Assembly (NCBI GenBank): GCA_002707155.1
Contig: PAME01000025.1
Location: forward strand, 62,001-126,000
Origin: Crocinitomicaceae bacterium
GTDB lineage: Bacteria; Bacteroidota; Bacteroidia; Flavobacteriales_G; Salibacteraceae
Direction of reading: 5' to 3'
DNA length: 64,000 nucleotides
The notes beneath the pieces were generated by a model. The model was given only the letters and a program-made list of their open reading frames with translations. It did no database searches and was not told the DNA's origin. How positions within the stretch are numbered: position 1 is the first letter of the stretch; every line of letters starts with the position of its first letter. Below, one piece after another: positions 9,534 to 17,686 of this stretch. Made by a program: the position numbers and the translations under genes.

Positions 9534-9955
9534 AAAAAACTCACATCATAGGTATCATTCTTATTGCCATTTCAATTGGAGTAATTTTTGGCTCTATTAA
9601 TGACTCTAGTACGTATTCGAACTTCACGGCATCTTCAGAAAATGAACAAGCTGAGTTCCACATTGTCGGATATTTAAACAAAGAGAAACCGCAAGTGTAC
9701 GAACCCGAAAAAAACCCAGATTTATTTCAATTTTATATGTACGACAAGGACAGTGTAGAACGCAAAGTTATTCTGCATAAATCAAAACCTCAAGACTTTG
9801 ACCGATCGGAACAAATTGTAATAATAGGGAAGTCAAAAAACGATGAATTTCATGCTGATCAAATTTTAATGAAATGTCCATCAAAATATGAAAATGGGTC
9901 GCCAGAATTTCAAACACCTGAAGAACTCGAAAAAGAACGCACTGCGAATTCATGA
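9530..9955 (+). CDS. ccmE: Heme chaperone CcmE (CxxxY type)
   Basis: A 141-residue protein with one N-terminal membrane anchor (about residues 5-22) followed by an OB-fold periplasmic domain. CcmE binds heme covalently and passes it to CcmF. The usual heme-binding His of the HxxxY motif is replaced by Cys: C116-P-S-K-Y120 (CxxxY), a variant described for some system I pathways. It overlaps the ccmD-like gene by 4 bp and ccmF by 4 bp (ATGA), so expression is coupled. Confidence 0.88.
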   Translation: MKKTHIIGIILIAISIGVIFGSINDSSTYSNFTASSENEQAEFHIVGYLNKEKPQVYEPEKNPDLFQFYMYDKDSVERKVILHKSKPQDFDRSEQIVIIGKSKNDEFHADQILMKCPSKYENGSPEFQTPEELEKERTANS

Positions 9956-12357
9956 AGTATATAGGTGAGCACCTCTTTGTAGGTCAATTAGGGAACTTCT
10001 TTGTTATTACCAGCTTTTGCTTTGCATTACTTGCAATGATCTCTTACTTCTATGCTGCTAAAAACGAAGATAAAGCTTGGGGAAAATTAGCTAATTTTTC
10101 GTTTATTGGCCACACTGCAAGTGTTTTTGGAATAGTTGCAGTGCTATTTTACATGTTGCTCAATCAGTACTTTGAATACTATTATGTGTGGCAACATTCG
10201 AGCAAAGCGCTTCCTCTACGCTATATTTTCTCATGCTTCTGGGAGGGTCAAGAAGGAAGCTTTTTACTTTGGACTTTTTGGCACACCGTTCTTGGCTCAA
10301 TAATTATTTGGAGAAATGGTAAACTGACCAATAGTGTAATGGCCATTTTTTCTTCGGTGCAAGTATTTCTATCTAGTATGCTCTTGGGGATTTATATCTT
10401 GGAATACAAAGTTGGGTCTAACCCTTTCACTGTTTTACTGCGTGATCATCCAGAATTTGTAAATCTTCCACTATTTGAAAATTCAGATTATCTCTTGCAT
10501 CTTGACGGGAGAGGTTTAAACCCACTATTACAAAATTATTGGATGACCATCCATCCCCCTACTCTTTTTCTTGGATTTGCATCAACCCTGGTTCCATTTG
10601 CATATGCACTTGCTGGACTTTGGAAAAAACAATACAACGAATGGATAAAACCAGCAAGGCCATGGACCATTTTCAGCGTTATGATTCTAGGAACCGGAAT
10701 TCTTATGGGTGGTGCTTGGGCATACGAAGCGTTGAGTTTTGGTGGATTTTGGGCTTGGGATCCCGTTGAGAATGCCTCGCTAGTTCCTTGGTTAACGCTA
10801 GTAGGCGGCATGCATTTAATGGTAGTTCAAGAGAAAAAAGGTGGTGTATCTTTTACCATGTTTGGTTTAGTGCTTATCTCTTTCATTTTAATCTTATACT
10901 CAACTTTCCTCACAAGGAGTGGTATTTTAGGAGACTCTTCAGTGCATGCGTTTACCGATTTAGGAATGTCTGGTCAGCTATTGATTTATTTATTATCCTA
11001 TGTAATTATCGCAATCATTGCTTTAATCGTAAATTACAAATCACTTCCAAGAAATAAAAAGGAAGAAGATTTATGGACACGCGAATTTTGGATGTTTACC
11101 GGTTCCCTCGTGCTGTTTATTTCATCTTTTCAAATATTGATTAGTACTTCAATTCCAGTAATCAACAAAATATTTGGCAGTTCGCTAGCTCCGCCAGCCG
11201 ATGCTATTTCGCATTACAATAGTTGGCAAATTCCATTTGCAATATTGATTTTACTCTTTATGAGTTTCAGTCAATTTTTGAAATATAAAAAGTCAAGCTT
11301 CAAAGCTTTTTCTAAAGCCATTTTTCGTTCCTTACTTGCAGCGCTTATTATTACCATTGGTATTGGACTTCTCATTAAAATGACCAATCCTTTTGAGTTG
11401 TTTCTCTTGTTCGCAGGGTCTTTCTCAGTTTTGGGCAATCTTGATTATTGGGTTTCTATTTTAAAGGGTAAATTCCGACATGCAGGAGCTTCTGTTGCGC
11501 ATATTGGTTTTGGAATAATGATGATAGGCGCACTCATTTCGATGAGTCAACAAAAAAACATAAGTAATAATACTTCCAGTTTTGATGTTGAACAACTCGG
11601 CGAGGAATTTGAGAATAAAGAGAATATTCTGCTTATGCAGAATGATACCCTCCCCATGGATGATTATTACGTCAGCTACCGTGGAAAGGAAGAAGAAGGG
11701 GTTAATATCTACTTCTTGGTAGAATATATGAAACGATTGCCCAGTGGTGAATTTGAATCTGCTTTTACCTTAAGACCAAGGGTGCAAACCAACCCAAGAA
11801 TGGGTAATGTTGCTGAGCCCGACACACGTCATTTTTTAGGTAAAGATATTTATACCCACGTTACTTGGGCTATCTTAGAAGAGGATAAAAAGGAAGAAGA
11901 ATATGGTGAGCCCGAAGTGAAAAATGTAAAAGTTGGAGACACTCTCTACTTAAAACAAAGCATTGTTATTTTGGATAGTGTAAGACGTATTCTGCCCATC
12001 GATATTCAACAAGTAGAATTGCAGGAAAGCGATATTGCTGTGGAAGCAAAATTAACGGCTTGGGATTTTAATACTAAAAAACATACCCTAAGACCGCTTT
12101 TCATTGTAAAGGATACCTCTGAAATTTATGGATTACCCGATGGAATTGAAGACATCGGTCTAAAAGTTTCGTTTAACAATATAAACCCTAAAGATGGTTC
12201 GGTTGAACTTACGTTTATTCAAAAAAATGTTCAACGTGATTTTATTGTAATGCAAGCCATTGTTTTCCCTTATATCAACCTGCTTTGGTTGGGCTGTTTT
12301 ATAATGATAATCGGAACGATTATAGCGATTTATTCACGCCTTAAATACGGCAAATAG
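9952..12357 (+). CDS. ccmF: Cytochrome c heme lyase subunit CcmF
   Basis: An 801-residue polytopic protein with about 14-15 membrane helices. The WWD domain includes WAYEALSFGGFWAWDPVEN at about 256-274 and histidines in QHSSKALP near 81 and in IHPPTLFLGF near 200. A large hydrophilic periplasmic segment (about 545-770) precedes the last helix. CcmF with CcmH-type partners attaches heme to apocytochrome CxxCH motifs. It is longer than the roughly 650-residue proteobacterial form because of the extended C-terminal periplasmic part. ATGA coupling to ccmE. No ccmG or ccmH is nearby. Confidence 0.92.
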   Translation: MKYIGEHLFVGQLGNFFVITSFCFALLAMISYFYAAKNEDKAWGKLANFSFIGHTASVFGIVAVLFYMLLNQYFEYYYVWQHSSKALPLRYIFSCFWEGQEGSFLLWTFWHTVLGSIIIWRNGKLTNSVMAIFSSVQVFLSSMLLGIYILEYKVGSNPFTVLLRDHPEFVNLPLFENSDYLLHLDGRGLNPLLQNYWMTIHPPTLFLGFASTLVPFAYALAGLWKKQYNEWIKPARPWTIFSVMILGTGILMGGAWAYEALSFGGFWAWDPVENASLVPWLTLVGGMHLMVVQEKKGGVSFTMFGLVLISFILILYSTFLTRSGILGDSSVHAFTDLGMSGQLLIYLLSYVIIAIIALIVNYKSLPRNKKEEDLWTREFWMFTGSLVLFISSFQILISTSIPVINKIFGSSLAPPADAISHYNSWQIPFAILILLFMSFSQFLKYKKSSFKAFSKAIFRSLLAALIITIGIGLLIKMTNPFELFLLFAGSFSVLGNLDYWVSILKGKFRHAGASVAHIGFGIMMIGALISMSQQKNISNNTSSFDVEQLGEEFENKENILLMQNDTLPMDDYYVSYRGKEEEGVNIYFLVEYMKRLPSGEFESAFTLRPRVQTNPRMGNVAEPDTRHFLGKDIYTHVTWAILEEDKKEEEYGEPEVKNVKVGDTLYLKQSIVILDSVRRILPIDIQQVELQESDIAVEAKLTAWDFNTKKHTLRPLFIVKDTSEIYGLPDGIEDIGLKVSFNNINPKDGSVELTFIQKNVQRDFIVMQAIVFPYINLLWLGCFIMIIGTIIAIYSRLKYGK

Positions 12358-13136
12358 TGAATTCTGCGTCTACTGCGCCAACTGTATTAGTAGTTGGGTC
12401 TGGCAACGTAGCCTGGCATTTATGTTCGGCATTTGAAAAAGCAAAATTACCAGTAGTTGGTGTTGCCAACAGAACGGTAGAAAAACTGCATGAATTTAAA
12501 CAGCACTTTTCTATTCCAGTTTTCGATTTAAAAACCCCTCCTGAAGCGGATATCATTGTGTTAGCAGTTTCAGACAATTCCATTCATTTGGTTTCAGAGC
12601 AGTTTATAAATAGCGTTTCAACCGTTGTGCACACTTCAGGAGTTTTTGGAATAAAAGAACTCCATACTAAAGTGAAAAATAAAGGCGTTTTTTACCCCTT
12701 TCAAAGCTTCACTAAAGGAAATACCTTGGACTACTCGTCTATTCCACTATTTGTGGAATCGGATACTGCTCAATCCAAAAAACACCTAAGCTACCTTGCA
12801 AGCGCCTTCGGCTCAGCGCCCTATTGCATTGACGCGGCTTCAAAAAAAAGCTTACATATATCCGGTGTATTTGCAAATAACTTTATCAATAAATTACTTC
12901 AAGAATCGATGCATTTATTGGAAGAAAACCAAATACCTCAAGAAGTGATTTGGCCGCTGGTAGAAGAAACAATCAAAAAAGCAAAACACATCGGGCCGGC
13001 TAAAGCTCAAACTGGACCTGCAATTCGCAACGATCAAAAAACAATTAACGAGCATTTAGAATACCTCAAAAATCAACCTGAATTGCAAAATGTCTACGCT
13101 AAATTGACTCAACTTATACAAGAAAAAAAATCTTAA
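12357..13136 (+). CDS. Rossmann-fold DUF2520 protein (ProC-like oxidoreductase)
   Basis: A 259-residue protein with an N-terminal NAD(P)-binding Rossmann fold (VVGSGNVAW at 12-20, then VVGVANRT) and a helical C-terminal half. The layout matches the DUF2520 family, related to pyrroline-5-carboxylate reductase and F420-dependent NADP reductases. The substrate is unknown. GTG start overlaps the ccmF stop by one base. With the next three genes it forms a compact plus-strand run. Confidence 0.75.
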   Translation: MNSASTAPTVLVVGSGNVAWHLCSAFEKAKLPVVGVANRTVEKLHEFKQHFSIPVFDLKTPPEADIIVLAVSDNSIHLVSEQFINSVSTVVHTSGVFGIKELHTKVKNKGVFYPFQSFTKGNTLDYSSIPLFVESDTAQSKKHLSYLASAFGSAPYCIDAASKKSLHISGVFANNFINKLLQESMHLLEENQIPQEVIWPLVEETIKKAKHIGPAKAQTGPAIRNDQKTINEHLEYLKNQPELQNVYAKLTQLIQEKKS

Positions 13137-13172
13137 CAACTCCCCCTTCGGTTTAATTTATCTTCGCAAGCC

Positions 13173-13721
13173 ATGAGCAAAAGTTATCTAGAAATTCTTC
13201 CAAACATTAAAGCGCTCTTTTTTGACGTTGATGGCGTGCTAACCGATGGTTCGGTGCGAATGATGACCGATGGAAGTATGGTTAGAAGCATGCATTCAAA
13301 AGATGGCTATGTTTTGCACTTAGCTGCTAAAATGGACGTCCCTATTACCATAATTACTGGAGGAAATTCCCAAGCAGTAAAAGACCGTTTATCGCATCTT
13401 GGTGTTCAGCATATTTATTTGAAATCTGCAAATAAATTAGAGGTATTTGAAGAGCATTTGTTAGGCTACGATATTAAACCAGAAGAATGTATGTACATGG
13501 GTGATGACATCCCCGATTATGAGGTAATGACAAAAGTAGGGTTGGCGTGTTGTCCAAATGATGCAGCCCCAGAATTAAAAAAAATAGCACATTACATTTC
13601 ACCACTAAAAGGCGGTGAAGGTTGTGTACGGGATATCGTAGAACAATATCTTAAAATTCATAACAAATGGTTTAAACCCGAGTATTTAAACACTCCGGAG
13701 GCCTCAAAATTTACGTGGTAA
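13173..13721 (+). CDS. kdsC: HAD phosphatase, KdsC-like
   Basis: A 182-residue HAD-superfamily phosphatase without a cap domain. Motif I is FFDVDGVLTDGS (Asp18 nucleophile, Asp20), motif II ITGGNS, and motif IV GDDIPDYEVM. Length and the early KDGYVLHLAAK segment fit KdsC, which dephosphorylates Kdo-8-phosphate in LPS core synthesis. A related nucleotide-sugar phosphatase (e.g. acylneuraminate type) is possible, since these subfamilies are close. It overlaps the UbiA-family gene by 7 bp. Confidence 0.8.
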   Translation: MSKSYLEILPNIKALFFDVDGVLTDGSVRMMTDGSMVRSMHSKDGYVLHLAAKMDVPITIITGGNSQAVKDRLSHLGVQHIYLKSANKLEVFEEHLLGYDIKPEECMYMGDDIPDYEVMTKVGLACCPNDAAPELKKIAHYISPLKGGEGCVRDIVEQYLKIHNKWFKPEYLNTPEASKFTW

Positions 13722-14701
13722 TGCATCCAGTAATCGCTTTTCTCAAGGCTATTAGAAGCCCGAATTTGTTCATCATTGCCTTAGTCATGTATTGCTTGCG
13801 ATGGCTCATTCTGAAGCCCCTCATTGAACTGCATGAACTTAAACTGCAATTATCAGAATTAGATTTTAGCCTTCTGTTACTATCAGTTGTTTTAGTTGCC
13901 GCCGCAGGAAATATTATAAACGACTATTTCGATTTAAAAATTGACCGTTACAACAAGTCAGAAAGAGTATTAATTGGCAAATACGTAAAAAGACGCATTG
14001 CCATGATGTCTCACATTGTAATGAATGGCATTGCTTTAATAATTGCAATTTATGTTTCTTATAAATGTGGAGTTATGGAACTGGCTTTAATTCATGTAAT
14101 TTGGATATCCTCTCTATGGTTTTACAGTACCAATTTCAAACGTAAATTTCTTTGGGGAAACATCGTCATCGCATTTTGTACTGGACTTGTACCTTTTTCC
14201 ATTGCTCTTTTCGAAATCCCACCACTGGTAGCTAACAATCAAGACTTTCTTGCTGAATATCCACAAGCATACCCTTATTTTAAAGGGCTTGTTTACAGTA
14301 TATTTTACTGGAGCCTTGGGTTTGGTGTTTTCGCATTTTTAATGACCTTAGCTCGTGAAATGACCAAGGATATAATTGACATGGAAGGCGATGAAGTATT
14401 TGGCTGTAAAACACTGCCTGTTGTTTTAGGCATTAAAAAAACCGCATGGATAATAGTCGCTATTTATGCTTCAATTTTAATTGCCATATTTTCTATTCAG
14501 CAAACTTTCTTAGACGATAAGTATAGCTTGGCTTATTTGGCCTTCGTATTTTCTCCTTTGGTATTATGGGCCATGTATCTAACCATTAAAGGAAGCCACA
14601 AATCGCATTTTAATCTACCTGCATTACTCAACAAAATAGCTTCAGTTGTTGGAATTTTATATGCAGTAGTTGCGTTTTTAATTCTTTCTGGACGTATCTA
14701 A
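13715..14701 (+). CDS. UbiA-family prenyltransferase
   Basis: A 328-residue membrane protein with about eight or nine helices and the two Asp-rich motifs of UbiA prenyltransferases: NDYFDLKID at 69-77 and KDIIDMEGD at 218-226. These bind Mg-prenyl diphosphate. In Bacteroidota this subgroup is usually annotated as geranylgeranylglycerol-phosphate geranylgeranyltransferase-like; the acceptor here is not proven. Start options are ATG 13715 (MVMHP) or ATG 13721 two codons on. Confidence 0.82.
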   Translation: MVMHPVIAFLKAIRSPNLFIIALVMYCLRWLILKPLIELHELKLQLSELDFSLLLLSVVLVAAAGNIINDYFDLKIDRYNKSERVLIGKYVKRRIAMMSHIVMNGIALIIAIYVSYKCGVMELALIHVIWISSLWFYSTNFKRKFLWGNIVIAFCTGLVPFSIALFEIPPLVANNQDFLAEYPQAYPYFKGLVYSIFYWSLGFGVFAFLMTLAREMTKDIIDMEGDEVFGCKTLPVVLGIKKTAWIIVAIYASILIAIFSIQQTFLDDKYSLAYLAFVFSPLVLWAMYLTIKGSHKSHFNLPALLNKIASVVGILYAVVAFLILSGRI

Positions 14702-14706
14702 TTATT

Positions 14707-15270
14707 ATGTCGTTCAAGATTATATTAGCTAGCAATTCTCCTCGACGAAAAGAATTACTTACTAAAATGGGACTAGAATTCGAGCTTAGAACCAAAGCAG
14801 TTAACGAAGACTATCCTAATGATTTATCTCCAATACAAGTAGCTGAATATTTGGCAAAGAAAAAGTCGAGCGCTTATCGCGATTCAATTTCAAAAAACGA
14901 ACTTATAATTACAGCCGATACCATCGTATCACTCAACGGCAAAATATTGAACAAACCAGCTTCAAAAGAGAAAGCAATCCAGATGCTTACTCTTTTGTCG
15001 AATAAAAAGCACGAGGTAATTACTGGCGTTAGCCTAATGACTACTGAAAAGCAACTCGTTTTTAGTGTTATTTCCAAGGTTTATTTTGGAGTATTAACCA
15101 AGGATGAAATCAACAAATATGTTGATTCAGGATTACCTATGGACAAGGCAGGCGCTTATGGAATTCAAGACTGGATTGGAGCTATTGGTGTCAAGAGAAT
15201 TGAAGGCAGCTACGAGAATATTGTAGGGTTTCCGACACATGAATTGCATCGTCAACTCAACGTTTTCTAA
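14707..15270 (+). CDS. maf: Maf-family nucleotide pyrophosphatase
   Basis: A 187-residue Maf protein. It has the signature LASNSPRRKELL (residues 7-18), catalytic Asp71 in ITADTIV, and the C-terminal GAYGIQ and GSYENIVGFP motifs. Maf enzymes hydrolyse nucleoside triphosphates (dTTP/UTP or modified pyrimidines) to monophosphates as house-cleaning activity. It lies 5 bp after the prenyltransferase. Its stop overlaps by 4 bp the tail of the convergent T9SS remnant. Confidence 0.92.
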   Translation: MSFKIILASNSPRRKELLTKMGLEFELRTKAVNEDYPNDLSPIQVAEYLAKKKSSAYRDSISKNELIITADTIVSLNGKILNKPASKEKAIQMLTLLSNKKHEVITGVSLMTTEKQLVFSVISKVYFGVLTKDEINKYVDSGLPMDKAGAYGIQDWIGAIGVKRIEGSYENIVGFPTHELHRQLNVF

Positions 15271-15778
15271 AATTTTACAATAGGTATAACTGCCGATTCT
15301 TCTTCTCCGTTCAGTTTTAAGAAATAAATGCCATTCGGTAGTTTTTGTACATCCAGTTCCTTAAATTCTTCCTCACGATCAATTTCGACTTGTATTAGGT
15401 TTCTTCCTGCCATATCACTTAAGATTAATGTGCTAATATTTGCATTGCCAAATTCTACATGAATAGCCGATTGTGTTGGGTTTGGATATACTTTAAATTG
15501 TGCGTTTACGATGGGAGAAATACCCACGCTCAAATCTTTAACTTCAAACTCAAAGCTTTTTTCGCAACCGTTTTTATCCTGTACCACCAAACTATAATTA
15601 CCCGCTGGCAATTTAGTTGCATAGAAGCAACTAGAATTATTCGATAAAACCACCCAAATTCCAATATGGTAATTTTTGCAGTATCGGCCAGCTCGAAAGA
15701 TACCATGAAACAAAAATGCAAGGGTGTAGATTTCACTGGCTTCATTGCTAAACCTATTGATAGAGCGGAGTTAATAAA
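15267..15778 (-). pseudogene. Remnant of a T9SS-exported protein (frameshifted)
   Basis: Two overlapping minus-strand frames together read as the end of a secreted protein. The 3' frame (about 15267-15655) encodes a repeat-like segment (GNYSLVVQDKNGC) and a T9SS sorting domain (FKVYPNPTQSAIHV, ending VIPIVKF). The preceding sequence reads better in another frame (SFELADTAKITILEFG, in 15530-15745). Stops lie in all frames just upstream, near 15780, and no signal peptide or start fits. I read it as a truncated and frameshifted leftover. Cargo function is lost or unknown. Confidence 0.6.
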
Positions 15779-15796
15779 GTCGGTAAATCAATATTA

Positions 15797-17566
15797 CTAG
15801 AGAATTTTCTTCACAAATCGCAGGAAGAAAAAAGAGCCAATAGAGCCAACAAATAACCAAATCCCCATCTGTTGCCATTCCGCAAAAATGAGATAACCCA
15901 TTATAAACAGCAGCGAGTATGTGCTTATGAGAGCAAAAAACCATGTTAACATCATGTTTTTAAAGTACCCGTCCTCTTCTCCTTTCGAAAATATAGACCA
16001 CCAGCCTCCAGGACGAACTCTAATGTAAAATTTCTGAAGTAATTCATCTGATTCAGGTCGGGTAAAATAGGTAACCAAAATCCAAACACAAGTAGTTAAA
16101 AAGATGGTCGCTAAGAAGTTATAAGGGTACTCCAACACGTACACGGAATTGAAAAAATAATACCCAAATAAAGGAGCTAAACTTGCCGCAATTTCTGACC
16201 AAGCATTTATTCTCCACCAAAACCATCGTAAAATCAAAACCAAGCCAAGCCCTGCTCCAGCTTGTATCAGAAATTTAGCCGCAGCATCAATGGTCTCAAT
16301 TTGAGCAGTGACATAAATTGCAACTAACATTATGCCTAGTGTAAAAAAACGAGCCGCTAGCACGTAGTGTTTTTGCGCTTTTTCTTCAGATTCGAACTCC
16401 TCTGACGGTTTTATAAAGCGTTTGTAAAGGTCGTTGGTTAAGAAACTCGCTCCCCAATTCAACTGAGTCGATATGGTACTCATGTATGCACTTAAAAACG
16501 CGACAAGTAATAGTCCTTTTAATCCAGCAGGAAGCACATCACGCATGATGAGCACAAAGCCCTGACCTGTTTCATCTTTGGGTAAATCAGGATACAAAAC
16601 CAATGCGCAGAGTCCAATCAAAATCCAAGGCCAAGGGCGCAAGCAATAATGCATAACCTGAAATAACAGCGTCGCTAAAACTGATCCACGTTCATTTCTT
16701 GTACTCATCATTCTTTGAGCGACATAACCGCCACCGCCTGGTTCCGCGCCTGGATACCAGCTGGCCCACCATTGCACTAATGCAAAAGTTAAAAAGGAAG
16801 CCAAAGAAATACTGTACACACCCTCTGCACTAGAGTCTCCATCTAGCACTGGAAAAAAACTAAATCGCCAATCGGGCAATTGTTCCTTTAAGCCAGATAT
16901 ACCTCCGATTTTCGGCTCGTTCAGCACAAAAATGGCCATGATAATGCAGCCGCCCATAGCAATTACAAATTGAATCGTATCGGTTATAGCAACTCCTTTT
17001 AAACCGGATAATGATGAATAGAAGACCACAATCAACATTGCTCCAATCAAGTACCAAATGATTTCATTGTCAAAAAATGAAATAGACGAATCGAATGCTG
17101 GAATTCCGAAGAATACTTGCAAAATGGTCATCATAGCGTAGTTCACCCATCCGATAATAACAACATTGAGTAGGAGCCCCATGTAAACTGCCTTAAACCC
17201 GCGCAAAAAACGAGCAGGTTTTCCACTGTAGCGCAGCTCAATAAACTCTAACTCGGTAAGAATATCTGCCCTTCTCCACAGCTTGGCAAAGAAGAAAGTA
17301 GTAAGCATTCCACCGATAAGCATATTCCACCAGAGCCAGTTCCCACTTATTCCATGCTGTGCAATTACTTCAGTTACCCATAAAGGAGTATCGGCCGCAA
17401 AAGTTGTAGCCACCATAGAAATGCCAGCAACAAACCAGGGCATATTTCTCCCACCCAAAAAAAAGTCGGAAAGGCTTTTTCCCGCTTGATTTTTATAACG
17501 GTATCCAATGTAAAGAGAGAGCAATAAATAAGCTCCTATGATGACCCAATCAATGGTATCGAGCAT
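15797..17566 (-). CDS. Sodium:solute symporter (SSS family)
   Basis: A 589-residue inner-membrane transporter with about 13-14 helices. Signatures include IDWVIIGAYLLLSLYIGYRY, the SSDFFLGGRNMPWF-type motif after helix 1 (here SLSDFFLGGRNMPWF), and FVAGISMVATTFAADTP. The family couples sodium entry to uptake of sugars, amino acids, vitamins or other solutes; the substrate cannot be predicted. It is a single gene in its orientation, divergent from the TPR membrane protein. Confidence 0.85.
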   Translation of the reverse strand: MLDTIDWVIIGAYLLLSLYIGYRYKNQAGKSLSDFFLGGRNMPWFVAGISMVATTFAADTPLWVTEVIAQHGISGNWLWWNMLIGGMLTTFFFAKLWRRADILTELEFIELRYSGKPARFLRGFKAVYMGLLLNVVIIGWVNYAMMTILQVFFGIPAFDSSISFFDNEIIWYLIGAMLIVVFYSSLSGLKGVAITDTIQFVIAMGGCIIMAIFVLNEPKIGGISGLKEQLPDWRFSFFPVLDGDSSAEGVYSISLASFLTFALVQWWASWYPGAEPGGGGYVAQRMMSTRNERGSVLATLLFQVMHYCLRPWPWILIGLCALVLYPDLPKDETGQGFVLIMRDVLPAGLKGLLLVAFLSAYMSTISTQLNWGASFLTNDLYKRFIKPSEEFESEEKAQKHYVLAARFFTLGIMLVAIYVTAQIETIDAAAKFLIQAGAGLGLVLILRWFWWRINAWSEIAASLAPLFGYYFFNSVYVLEYPYNFLATIFLTTCVWILVTYFTRPESDELLQKFYIRVRPGGWWSIFSKGEEDGYFKNMMLTWFFALISTYSLLFIMGYLIFAEWQQMGIWLFVGSIGSFFFLRFVKKIL

Positions 17567-17671
17567 AATTTTAATTTTTGCACAAATTACAGATTCTTAG
17601 TTCCTGCAAACCGAATATACTCATCTTATACTGACAATAAATCGTGAAAAAAATTCGACCAATTCTATGCT

Positions 17672-17679
17672 TACTTTTG
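17672..17679 (+). promoter_or_regulatory. Putative -7 box TACTTTTG
   Basis: An exact TAnnTTTG match ends 7 nt before the ATG at 17687. No clear TTTG was found at -33. If used, the leader would be only a few bases long. Confidence 0.4.
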
Positions 17680-17686
17680 AAATTCA

